Below are positions 1-6,247 of a stretch of DNA of 9,930 bases, one piece after another. The notes below the pieces were generated by a model. It was not told where the DNA came from. It did not search any database and worked only from the letters and a program-made list of their open reading frames with translations. Numbering within the stretch: the first letter of the stretch is position 1; every line of letters starts with the position of its first letter. Origin of the DNA: Saprospiraceae bacterium (GTDB lineage Bacteria; Bacteroidota; Bacteroidia; Bacteroidales; JAIPBB01); assembly GCA_021739805.1 (NCBI GenBank), contig JAIPBB010000202.1:1-9930 (forward strand), in the 5' to 3' direction. A program made the translations under genes and the position numbers.

Positions 1-822
1 AAAGAACTTGGAAGTGATACAATTCATTTTTATCCCGGAGTAAGTTACCGTCATTTATTTGTATTGAAAAATGGTAAAAACGATTTTGCTTGTACGCCTC
101 CGCATGATGTTCCCGGAACTCCATTTAAAGATGTTCTTATAAAACCAAAAGGAGAAGACTCAACAACAACGGATTTATTAAATAATTTAATTCTTCGTTC
201 CCAGGAAATACTTAAAAATCATCCTGTAAATATTAAAAGAAAAGCTGAAGGAAAAGATGCTGCAAATTCAATTTGGTTTTGGTCGCCGGGGAATAAACCT
301 AAGATGAAAACCTTTATGGAGCTTTATGGAAAAACCGGAGCAGTAATTTCAGCAGTTGATTTGATTTATGGAATTGGAGCTTATGCAGGACTTAAACAAA
401 TTCATGTTGAAGGTTCAACCGGACTTTACGACACAAATTACGAAGGAAAAGCAAAAGCTGCCGTTGAAGCTTTAAAAGAAGTTGACTTTGTTTTTCTTCA
501 TATTGAAGCAAGCGACGAAGCCGGACATGAAGGCAATGAAATTCTAAAGACAAAAACTATTGAATATCTCGATTACAGAGTAATAAAATATATAGTTGAA
601 GAAACATCCAAATTTGACGAAGATGTTGCTATTGCTTTTATCCCTGACCATGCAACTCCCTGTGCTTTAAGAACGCATACTCATGACCCCGTTCCATTTT
701 TAATTTATCATCCTGATGAAGAAGGTGATGAAGTAACTGAATACAATGAAGTTGCTGTTGAAAAAGGATTTTATGGTTTACTTAAAGATGATGAGTTTAT
801 TAAGGCTTTGTTGAAGGTTTAA
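1..822 (+). CDS. apgM: ApgM-superfamily enzyme, 3' part: probable homoserine kinase or cofactor-independent phosphoglycerate mutase
   Basis: The frame is open from base 1, so this is the last 273 residues of a protein that is usually about 400 long; the ATG at 64 is internal. Family signatures are clear: FYPGVSYRH at residues 10-18, TPPHDVPG at 32-39, AVDLIYGIG at 118-126, YDTNYEGKA at 143-151, EASDEAGHEG at 169-178, and DHATPCALRTHTHDPVPF at 215-232. The last two blocks hold the Asp and His metal ligands of the alkaline-phosphatase fold. Archaeal ApgM interconverts 2- and 3-phosphoglycerate. A Bacteroidetes branch (TIGR02535; BT2402 of B. thetaiotaomicron, from memory) instead phosphorylates homoserine for threonine synthesis. 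The WFWSPGNKPKMKTF block and the nearby methionine-metabolism genes favour homoserine kinase, but this is inference. The upstream genes, which would decide it (thrA, thrC), lie outside the window. Family call is firm, substrate is not. Confidence 0.88.
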   Translation, partial: KELGSDTIHFYPGVSYRHLFVLKNGKNDFACTPPHDVPGTPFKDVLIKPKGEDSTTTDLLNNLILRSQEILKNHPVNIKRKAEGKDAANSIWFWSPGNKPKMKTFMELYGKTGAVISAVDLIYGIGAYAGLKQIHVEGSTGLYDTNYEGKAKAAVEALKEVDFVFLHIEASDEAGHEGNEILKTKTIEYLDYRVIKYIVEETSKFDEDVAIAFIPDHATPCALRTHTHDPVPFLIYHPDEEGDEVTEYNEVAVEKGFYGLLKDDEFIKALLKV

Positions 823-850
823 ATTACACATAAAATACAAAAAATAATTT

Positions 851-878
851 AAGCAGCTTTTTTAGCTGCTTTTTTATT
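851..878. terminator. Bidirectional intrinsic terminator between convergent apgM and lrp-like genes
   Basis: A perfect 8-bp stem AAGCAGCT (851-858) / AGCTGCTT (864-871) encloses a 5-base T loop. On the plus strand it is followed by a T-rich run, TTTTATTATT. On the minus strand the hairpin is followed by AAATTATTTTTT. It sits between the stop codon at 822 and the minus-strand stop at 877, so it can end transcription from both sides. Confidence 0.85.
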
Positions 879-1353
879 ATTCAACATCCACAGGCAATTG
901 CCTTATAAATCCTTCTTCCAAAGAAATAATAGTTTCGGTATTTGTTACTTCTTCAATAGATTGGATTTTCTCAACTAAGATTTTCTTTAAATGCTCATTT
1001 GTTTTAGCATAAATTTTCAACAGAAGTGAATAGTTTCCTGTTACGTGATGACATTCAATTATTTCAGGAATTTTATTTATTTTTTCAAAAACTTCATTAT
1101 GAGTGTGTGAAGCAATAAGGTTAACATGAATTCCTATAAAAGCACATGTTAAATATCCCATAGCCCGATAATCAACAGTAAACCTTGAACCACTAATGAT
1201 TCCGGCTTCAGTAAGTTTTTGCACTCTTTGATGCACTGCTGCACCAGATACATTGCACAAACGTGCAACTTCAATAAAAGGCATTCTGGCATTTTTTGTT
1301 AAATACGATAAGATTCTTTTATCCAAACTATCAATATGAAATTTTTCAGCCAT
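877..1353 (-). CDS. Lrp/AsnC family transcriptional regulator
   Basis: This 158-residue protein has the full length and layout of Lrp/AsnC regulators. Residues 8-52 form an AsnC-type winged helix-turn-helix (DSLDKRILSYL, then VARLCNVSGAAVHQRVQKL as the recognition unit). Residues 68-150 form the RAM ligand-binding and oligomerisation domain. In the RAM domain the usual TG-x-x-D turn reads TGNYS (105-109), with Ser where E. coli Lrp and many relatives have Asp. Such proteins bind DNA as dimers to hexadecamers and often respond to amino acids. It is transcribed away from the methionine gamma-lyase-like gene across a 377-bp gap, as mdeR is from mdeA in Pseudomonas, so control of that lyase and of its own gene is likely. 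The start is the ATG at 1351-1353; a TAnnTTTG element lies about 30 bp upstream. The specific effector is unknown. Confidence 0.92.
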   Translation of the reverse strand: MAEKFHIDSLDKRILSYLTKNARMPFIEVARLCNVSGAAVHQRVQKLTEAGIISGSRFTVDYRAMGYLTCAFIGIHVNLIASHTHNEVFEKINKIPEIIECHHVTGNYSLLLKIYAKTNEHLKKILVEKIQSIEEVTNTETIISLEEGFIRQLPVDVE

Positions 1354-1381
1354 TTTTTTATAGGTTAAATTACAATTAGTG

Positions 1382-1389
1382 CAAATTTA
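1382..1389 (-). promoter_or_regulatory. Candidate Bacteroidetes -7 promoter element for the lrp-like gene
   Basis: The minus strand reads TAAATTTG, an exact match to the Bacteroidetes -7 consensus TAnnTTTG, 28 bp before the ATG at 1353. No convincing TTTG -33 element is seen at the expected distance upstream, and AT-rich DNA gives such matches by chance, so this is a moderate call. Confidence 0.45.
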
Positions 1390-1475
1390 CTAATTAATAC
1401 TTTCTTTTTTAAATTTTATTTAACTTTTTACTTTCATTTATTCATATTATAGAAAGTTATTGTTTCATATCTTAA

Positions 1476-1489
1476 TTTAGCAATCTAAA
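1476..1489. promoter_or_regulatory. Candidate operator: short inverted repeat in the divergent region
   Basis: TTTAG-CAAT-CTAAA is a perfect 5-4-5 inverted repeat. Lrp/AsnC proteins typically bind AT-rich imperfect palindromes of about 15 bp, and this one lies between the regulator and its likely target. The link to this regulator is inference; such short palindromes arise by chance in AT-rich DNA. Confidence 0.3.
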
Positions 1490-1542
1490 GGTTTATGGTA
1501 TACTGAACTTATTTTAAGTAACTGTTAAACTCAAAGTAAACT

Positions 1543-1665
1543 GTCATTAAGTGGTCATATATGCTACGCATGTCATTTGCCCTTCGGGCGTCATTTGCTT
1601 CGCGTCATTTTGATATCCTAACTTCAAATGACAACTTAATAACTACCTAATGACAACTTAATGAC
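1543..1665. repeat. GTCATT word array with converging orientations
   Basis: GTCATT-type words start at 1543, 1554 (as GTCATA), 1572, 1590 and 1604 on the plus strand. The complement AATGAC occurs at 1627, 1649 and 1660. Some intervals are 11 or 22 bp. Two copies share the longer form GTCATTTGC, and between them CCTTCGGG can form a small GC-rich hairpin. The plus and minus blocks therefore face each other around position 1615. The same word recurs downstream of the lyase gene. Confidence 0.8.
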
Positions 1666-1730
1666 ACGCAACAAATATTGGAACGCAAAAAATAAAAATA
1701 TTTTAATCATAATTTTAGACATTAATTATC

Positions 1731-2924
1731 ATGAAACACGATCCGGCAACAAGAATTCAGGAATTAAAACAATTTGGTGAGTTTGGTGGAGTAAATCCAT
1801 CTATAACAGATTCAGCAACTTTTACTTTTTTAGGAACCAAAACAATGGAAGACACTTTTCATGGAGATGCAGAAGGTTGTTTTCTTTATTCACGACATTG
1901 GAATCCAAGTAATAAATATTTGGCTGACGCAATTGCAGCAATGGAAGGAACCGAAGCAGCATGGGTAACAGCTTCAGGAATGGGAGCAATAACTTGTGCT
2001 ATTCTTCAACTTTGCAGTGCGGGTGATCATTTTATTGCAAGCGAAACAATTTATGGTGGTTCTTTTGCCTTCTTTAAAAACTATCTTCCTAAATTTAATA
2101 TTAATGTAACTTTTGTAAACATCACTGATTTGGATGCTGTGAAAGCTGCTATCAGACCCAACACCAAACTTATTTATACTGAAACAATGACAAATCCGCT
2201 ACTTCAGATTTCGGATGTGCCAAAACTTTCAGAAATAACAAAAGCAAACAATATAAAACTTGTTGTTGACAATACTTTCACACCAATGATGCTTAATCCA
2301 AGTGCACAAGGTGCTGATGTGGTTGTTTATAGTATGACAAAATATATCAATGGAAAAAATGATTGTGTTGCAGGAGCTATTTGTGGTTCACTGGAATATA
2401 TCAATAGTTTATCAAGTGTGATTGATGGAACTGCAATGCTTTTAGGACCTGTTCTTGATCCTTTGCGTTCGTCAAATATTTTAAAAAACCTTCACACTCT
2501 TCATATCCGAATGAAACAACATAGTAAAAATGCTATGTATCTTGCCGAAAAATTCAAAGAAGCAGGATTAAAATTCAACTATCCCGGAATGCCAGAACAC
2601 CCTCAATATGAACTTTTAAAAAGCATGTTAAATGAAGAATTTGGATTTGGTGGTATGATTGCAATTGATATGGAAACTGAAGAGAGAGCATCATTGCTGA
2701 TGGAAAAAATGCAAAATGCCGGAGTTGGATATTTAGCAGTAAGCTTAGGCTATTTTAAAACTATTTTTAGTAATTCAGGAAAATCAACTTCATCAGAAGT
2801 ACCTGAAGAAACACAAAAAGGAATGGGAATGTCGCCCGGATTGGTTCGTTTTTCAGTTGGTCTTGATAATGATATTGAGAATACCTGGCAAATGATTAAA
2901 GCTTGTCTTGCTGAGATAGAATAA
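1731..2924 (+). CDS. PLP-dependent methionine gamma-lyase-like enzyme (Cys/Met metabolism family, plant-type)
   Basis: This 397-residue protein has the normal length for the Cys/Met-metabolism PLP family. Visible cofactor residues are YSRHWNPS (53-60, the neighbour-subunit phosphate site), Y108 stacking on the ring, D180 in VVDNTF, and K204 in SMTKYINGK as the Schiff-base lysine; R373 in GLVRFSVG should bind the substrate carboxylate. Bacterial methionine gamma-lyases have a Cys after YG (Cys116 in P. putida); here it is Gly110. That Gly, the HPQY block (290-293), the IDMETEE block (312-318) and the SLGYFKT...SGKSTSSE segment match my recollection of Arabidopsis methionine gamma-lyase. The expected reaction splits methionine into methanethiol, 2-oxobutyrate and ammonia. 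The divergent Lrp-type regulator supports amino-acid catabolism. Cystathionine gamma-lyase or a related activity is the alternative. No Shine-Dalgarno site is visible. Confidence 0.85.
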   Translation: MKHDPATRIQELKQFGEFGGVNPSITDSATFTFLGTKTMEDTFHGDAEGCFLYSRHWNPSNKYLADAIAAMEGTEAAWVTASGMGAITCAILQLCSAGDHFIASETIYGGSFAFFKNYLPKFNINVTFVNITDLDAVKAAIRPNTKLIYTETMTNPLLQISDVPKLSEITKANNIKLVVDNTFTPMMLNPSAQGADVVVYSMTKYINGKNDCVAGAICGSLEYINSLSSVIDGTAMLLGPVLDPLRSSNILKNLHTLHIRMKQHSKNAMYLAEKFKEAGLKFNYPGMPEHPQYELLKSMLNEEFGFGGMIAIDMETEERASLLMEKMQNAGVGYLAVSLGYFKTIFSNSGKSTSSEVPEETQKGMGMSPGLVRFSVGLDNDIENTWQMIKACLAEIE

Positions 2925-2931
2925 ATTGATA

Positions 2932-3031
2932 GTCATTAGGTTGTCATTTGCTTTGTGTCATTAAGTAGTCATTCGCTTCGCTGTCATTCAATTGTCATTC
3001 AATTGTCATTCAATAGTCATTGATTGTCATT
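2932..3031 (+). repeat. GTCATT array with about 11-bp spacing, downstream of the lyase gene
   Basis: Nine exact GTCATT words start at 2932, 2943, 2957, 2968, 2983, 2994, 3005, 3016 and 3026, giving intervals of 11, 14, 11, 15, 11, 11, 11 and 10 bp. The cleanest unit is GTCATTCAATT, repeated at 2983, 2994 and 3005. The array begins eight bases after the lyase stop codon. The remaining gap from 3032 to 3161 is AT-rich with decayed copies at its start and nothing else recognisable. Confidence 0.9.
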
Positions 3032-3161
3032 AATTGTGGTTAGTTGTTATTGAATGCTATTGGTAAATATTTGCTAATGTCATAATTTAACATCCCACAA
3101 ATAATTTTTGGATTAGGATTAACAATTTGTCAATTTGACGATATTCTAATTTGGGGGAAAT

Positions 3162-3265
3162 CCTGTATCTTGCATCTTGAATCTTGCATCTTGAATCCTG
3201 AACTTGAAACCTGAAACCTGAAACCTGAAACTTGAAACCTGAAACTTGAAACTTGAAACTTGAAA
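3162..3265. repeat. 7-bp tandem repeat, about 15 units of CYTGAAA
   Basis: The tract reads as consecutive 7-mers: CCTGTAT, then CTTGCAT and CTTGAAT alternating, one 6-mer CCTGAA, then CTTGAAA and CCTGAAA in mixed order, ending in three CTTGAAA. The period is kept for over 100 bp with one single-base slip. The last unit ends at 3265, and the next C is already the first base of the complement of the TAG stop of the minus-strand methyltransferase. A 7-bp period is incompatible with a simple coding repeat. Confidence 0.95.
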
Positions 3266-4006
3266 CTATCTTCCTTTAACTTCAAGAACCTTAGTGTATT
3301 TTTTCAATGATCTGAAAACTATAAATACCACAAATCCAATTGGTAGAATTATCATCCAATGTAAACTTAATGTGAATTCACCATTATAGAAATAGTGCTT
3401 GGCAAAATCGATAAAGGAAAATGAAAAGATAGTTGCGAAAAATCCGCTATACTCACGTTTTAAAACATTTTTTGTTGAGAAAGGAAGTTCTGACTTTTTC
3501 CAGATTGAAAATTTTGGCCAAAATGAAGGAACTGTTTCCGACCATTTTAAATATGCTTCACCAAATTTCTTTCTTAAGAAAAATTCTTCGGCAAACATAA
3601 TTCTTTCGTAATAAAGCCAATAAAGTAATGAGCTGACTATTACAAACCAAATATTGCTCACATAAAGAAATAAGCCAAACCACATTAAGAAATTTCCTAA
3701 ATATAATGGATGTCTGACAGCAGAATAAATTCCATCAGTATTTAGCTTTTCAGCCACCTGACCTTGAGTAGTATTTCGTCCTGATGTACCTTTTGGTGCA
3801 TGTGCAATTGTAATTATGCGAACTAATAAACCTAAAAAAGAAATTGCCAAACAAGCCATACTCCAAATAATATTTGTATGTGAAACTACTTCATAATCAA
3901 CAAAAGCAATCACCAAAACAGCAAAAACATATAATACTATTGGAATAAAACTTCTATGTTTAAATAACCAATTTCCTGATTTATCAAATTCTTCAATTAG
4001 AGCCAT
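3266..4006 (-). CDS. Integral-membrane methyltransferase, ICMT/PEMT-like (lipid A 1-phosphate methyltransferase LmtA is a candidate)
   Basis: This 246-residue protein is strongly hydrophobic, with membrane segments near residues 20-36, 46-66, 102-131 (a hairpin pair), about 188-204 and 217-232. The ICMT/PEMT core is visible: GTSGRNTTQ (73-81), the SAM-site motif RHPLYLGN (98-105), and YYERIMFAEEFFLRKKFGEAYLKW across 132-155. Family members use S-adenosylmethionine to methylate isoprenylcysteine, phosphatidylethanolamine or other membrane lipids. A characterised bacterial relative, Leptospira LmtA, methylates the lipid A 1-phosphate, and I recall similar annotations in Bacteroidetes; that substrate is a guess here. 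The last 75 residues, with two further membrane segments, extend beyond the core. The start is the ATG at 4004-4006, with a TAnnTTTG element 16 bp upstream. It diverges from the MORN-like gene. Confidence 0.78.
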   Translation of the reverse strand: MALIEEFDKSGNWLFKHRSFIPIVLYVFAVLVIAFVDYEVVSHTNIIWSMACLAISFLGLLVRIITIAHAPKGTSGRNTTQGQVAEKLNTDGIYSAVRHPLYLGNFLMWFGLFLYVSNIWFVIVSSLLYWLYYERIMFAEEFFLRKKFGEAYLKWSETVPSFWPKFSIWKKSELPFSTKNVLKREYSGFFATIFSFSFIDFAKHYFYNGEFTLSLHWMIILPIGFVVFIVFRSLKKYTKVLEVKGR

Positions 4007-4021
4007 ATTTTAAATTTTTGG

Positions 4022-4029
4022 CAAACTTA
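4022..4029 (-). promoter_or_regulatory. Candidate -7 promoter element for the membrane methyltransferase
   Basis: The minus strand reads TAAGTTTG, an exact TAnnTTTG match, ending 15 bp before the ATG at 4006, which would leave a very short leader. No TTTG -33 partner is evident at the usual distance. Confidence 0.45.
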
Positions 4030-4098
4030 CAAATTCTTGCTTTATTATTTTAATTTTACATTTTAATAAAACTCATAGTCAAGATACTACTTTACTCA

Positions 4099-5019
4099 AT
4101 GAAGAAATTATTTCAAATATTACTATTTACATTATTATATTTAAATGCACTCGGTCAAATACAAAAGGAATATTTTCTTTTTAAAAATGATACTTTTAAA
4201 ATTCTTAATAATAAATACACATACAATAATTTCACAAATTCCAATAATATTATATGGCAAATAGATTCATTCCCTAATGGCAAATATGTCCAGATTAAGG
4301 ATAGCAATGTTGTTGCCATATTTGCATTAAGAAATATGATGTTAAATGGGGAGTTTGTATTTTATGTAAATGGTAAGGTCAATGAGACTGGATTTTATGA
4401 GAATGGTGCTAAATCATCAATTTGGAGAATTTATAATAATGGGAACTTATCTGGTCTTTATTATTATAAAAATAACGTTCACTCAGAATTTGAAACTTAT
4501 TACGATAATGGGAACAAGAAAACAAGAGGAATAACAATTGAACAAGGTAATGAAAAAGGAGATTATTATACCATAAGGTTGGAAACTCATTGGTATGCTA
4601 ATGGGAATAAAAAAGAGCAAGGTTTAATTAAAATAGATTCTAAATGTAATACATGTTTAAATTGTTGTAAATATAAAAAATGGATTTATTGGCATGAAAA
4701 CGGAAAATTATATACAAGTGGAAATTATAAACTAAACAAGAAAGATGGAATTTGGCATTATACCGATTCTGTTGGGAGTATGATAAAAACTGAATACTAC
4801 AAAAAAGGGGGAATAACTAAGATTTATTGCTACTCCACTGAAATAGTTGGAAGCAAACTATTATACAAGACTACAATTCGTGATTCAAAAAACAATATTA
4901 GTAAAACCATCCGATGGTATTACGAAGAAAGCGTTCTAGTTAAAGAGACCTTGAATAGGAAAGGAAAAATAGTAAAAAAGAAAAGGAAAAAAATCACACC
5001 TGAGATTTATTATCAATAA
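4099..5019 (+). CDS. Exported MORN_2/YwqK-like repeat protein with a cysteine cluster
   Basis: The first 20 residues (MKKLFQILLFTLLYLNALGQ) form a plausible Sec signal peptide, probably cleaved before or after Q20. The rest of the 306 residues is rich in Y, N, K and G and carries MORN_2-type repeats (toxin-antitoxin YwqK-family antitoxin domain), seen as FYENGAKSSIW (99-109), IYNNGNLSG (111-119), YYDNGNKKTRG (134-144), WYANGNKKEQG (165-175) and YWHENGKLYTSGNY (197-210). Between two repeats lies CxxCxxCC (183, 186, 189, 190), which could bind metal or form disulfides. The C-terminus is very basic (KKKRKK near 293-298). In Bacteroidetes such proteins are common and exported; their function is mostly unknown, and the antitoxin label is inherited from the family name. 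No toxin partner is visible. It is followed 27 bp later by the NimA-like gene, possibly in one transcript. Confidence 0.72.
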   Translation: MKKLFQILLFTLLYLNALGQIQKEYFLFKNDTFKILNNKYTYNNFTNSNNIIWQIDSFPNGKYVQIKDSNVVAIFALRNMMLNGEFVFYVNGKVNETGFYENGAKSSIWRIYNNGNLSGLYYYKNNVHSEFETYYDNGNKKTRGITIEQGNEKGDYYTIRLETHWYANGNKKEQGLIKIDSKCNTCLNCCKYKKWIYWHENGKLYTSGNYKLNKKDGIWHYTDSVGSMIKTEYYKKGGITKIYCYSTEIVGSKLLYKTTIRDSKNNISKTIRWYYEESVLVKETLNRKGKIVKKKRKKITPEIYYQ

Positions 5020-5046
5020 ATATTCCATTAAACAAAAGAATTAACC

Positions 5047-5520
5047 ATGAAAAGCCGATTTAACCTAAAACAAAAAGAAATTGAAGAAATCATTAATAAG
5101 TGTGATGTTTGCACTCTTAGCATGATTGACAAAAACAATATGCCTTATGCTTTGCCATTTAATTTTGCTTATGAAGATGGAATAATCTATCTGCACTCTG
5201 CACCCGAAGGTAAAAAAATTGGCATACTCGAAAACAATAATAATGTCTGTATTTCATTTTCTTCAGATTATCAAATGTATATTCAAAGTGAAAAGCTGGC
5301 TTGCAGCTATAGCATGAAATACAGAAGTGTTTTAGCTTTCGGCAAAGTTGAGTTTTGCGACCATGACGACCTTGAAATGAAACAAAAGGTTTTGGATTTA
5401 TTTATGCAAAAATATGCTCCCGGAAGCGAAGGATATAAATACAATCCTCCGGCACTAAAAAATGTTAAGATGTTTAAGGTTGTTCCTGAGAAGGTTGAAG
5501 GGAAAGCTTACGGGTATTAG
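5047..5520 (+). CDS. Pyridoxamine 5'-phosphate oxidase-like split-barrel flavoprotein, NimA-type
   Basis: This 157-residue protein fits the NimA/PNPOx-like family in length and order. CTLSMIDKNNMPYALPFNF (22-40) is the first barrel strand pair, IIYLHSAPEGKKI (46-58) is the cofactor-contact block with H50, VCISF (67-71) follows, and MKYRSVLAFGKVEF (90-103) is the conserved dimer-interface strand. Such proteins bind FMN or F420-like cofactors and carry out reductions. NimA itself reduces 5-nitroimidazoles to inactive amines, and H50 is at the place of its cofactor-linked His as I recall it. Chromosomal relatives are frequent in Bacteroidetes and most have no demonstrated drug-resistance role, so I do not call resistance. 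The start ATG follows the MORN-like stop by 27 bp. It converges on the PAP2 gene. Confidence 0.82.
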   Translation: MKSRFNLKQKEIEEIINKCDVCTLSMIDKNNMPYALPFNFAYEDGIIYLHSAPEGKKIGILENNNNVCISFSSDYQMYIQSEKLACSYSMKYRSVLAFGKVEFCDHDDLEMKQKVLDLFMQKYAPGSEGYKYNPPALKNVKMFKVVPEKVEGKAYGY

Positions 5521-5584
5521 AATTAGTAATTAGAAATTGGAAATTTGTTCAATATAGCAATTTAACAATTTAGCCATTTAACAA
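5521..5584. repeat. Degenerate 7- and 8-bp tandem repeat filling the gap between two convergent stop codons
   Basis: After the TAG at 5518-5520 the sequence reads AATTAGT, AATTAGA, AATTGGA, AATTTGT (7-mers), then after a 9-base spacer CAATTTAA, CAATTTAG, CCATTTAA, CAATTATT (8-mers). The last unit runs into the complement of the PAP2 stop (5585-5587). The whole intergenic space is thus built of the two repeats. The region is AT-rich, so the left half is less certain than the right. No hairpin terminator is visible for either gene. Confidence 0.7.
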
Positions 5585-6160
5585 TTATTCATTCTTATAT
5601 ATTGCTTTCTGAATTAAACCAAAAATTGTAAACACAAAAAATCCAATTGCAAAACCTAATATTCCACCACAAATCACATCGAGTGGAAAGTGAACTCCAA
5701 GGTAAATTCTGCTATATGCAATTAGTCCGGCCCAAACAAATAGGTACAGAAATATAAATTTGATTTTATCTTTTAGTAGAAATGCTAAAAAAGTTGCAAT
5801 ACCAAAACTATTGGTTGCATGTGATGAAACAAAACTAAACTGTCCACCACAATGGTCTTTCACAAGATGAACTAAATGAGAAATTGTTGGATTATGGCAA
5901 GGTCGAAGTCTTTCAAAAACATTCTTAAAGAAATGGACAGAAATTAAATCAGTCAAAGCAATCAAAATTGCAATTAGTAAAATAATTGTTATTGATTGTT
6001 TTTTATAATGTTTAATAACCAGATATAAAAAGAAAATATAAAGTGGAATCCAGATTAGTTTATCGCTTAACCAAAACATCACAAAATCAAAAAAGGAATT
6101 ATGGTTTCCATTTATAAAAAGGAAAAGGTCGATATCTAGCTGTTTGATGGTTTGAATCAT
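5585..6160 (-). CDS. PAP2-family membrane phosphatase
   Basis: The 191-residue protein carries all three motifs of the acid phosphatase/PAP2 superfamily: K79-x6-R86-P87 (KNVFERLRP), SSHA at 112-115 with the catalytic H114, and S150-R151-x5-H157-x3-D161 (SRIYLGVHFPLD) with the nucleophilic His. Hydrophobic segments near 23-49, 57-77, 116-130, 133-150 and 161-185 indicate an integral membrane enzyme with its active site at the outer face of the inner membrane. Family members dephosphorylate undecaprenyl pyrophosphate, phosphatidate, phosphatidylglycerol phosphate or lipid A; sequence alone does not separate these. The acidic-aromatic N-terminus (DIDLFLFINGNHNSFFDFVM) is typical of the Bacteroidetes subgroup. 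The start at ATG 6160 gives the normal length. The upstream lipoprotein gene on the same strand is 87 bp away and may be co-transcribed. Confidence 0.9.
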   Translation of the reverse strand: MIQTIKQLDIDLFLFINGNHNSFFDFVMFWLSDKLIWIPLYIFFLYLVIKHYKKQSITIILLIAILIALTDLISVHFFKNVFERLRPCHNPTISHLVHLVKDHCGGQFSFVSSHATNSFGIATFLAFLLKDKIKFIFLYLFVWAGLIAYSRIYLGVHFPLDVICGGILGFAIGFFVFTIFGLIQKAIYKNE

Positions 6161-6247
6161 AACAAAACGATAATAATATTAAACTTTAAATTTGCAATCC
6201 ATCAAATGAATAGATAATAATATAGATATTTTTAAAAAATCAACCAC

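Larger units (their letters stand above)
1354..1730. other. 377-bp divergent intergenic region between lrp-like and methionine lyase genes
   Basis: No credible gene is seen here. The left half (1354-1540) is very AT-rich and holds a -7 element for the regulator and one short perfect inverted repeat. The middle (1543-1665) is an array of GTCATT words in both orientations. The last 65 bases before the lyase ATG are AT-rich; TAATTTTA at 1710-1717 differs by one base from TAnnTTTG and could be a weak promoter element for the lyase, but it has no convincing -33 partner. Confidence 0.6.

Noticed and set aside
1543..3031. The lyase gene as a mobile unit bounded by repeats
   Set aside because: The flanking GTCATT words are short direct arrays, not matching terminal inverted repeats, and there is no transposase or target-site duplication.
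3162..3265. Possible CRISPR array
   Set aside because: The repeats are 7 bp and directly contiguous, without unique spacers of 30 or more bases, and no cas gene is near.
3399..3611. 70-codon plus-strand frame inside the methyltransferase gene
   Set aside because: Antisense to a gene with clear membrane and RHPLYLGN motifs; no own signals.
4099..5520. Toxin-antitoxin pair (YwqK-like protein plus the next gene)
   Set aside because: The antitoxin name comes only from the family title; the protein is exported and the neighbour is a flavin split-barrel protein, not a toxin.
5047..5520. Nitroimidazole resistance gene
   Set aside because: The protein is NimA-like in fold, but chromosomal relatives are widespread and sequence alone does not show drug reduction.
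6161..6200. Promoter for the PAP2 gene (TATCGTTTTG on the minus strand)
   Set aside because: The spacing inside the -7 element is wrong by two bases, so it is not a TAnnTTTG match.
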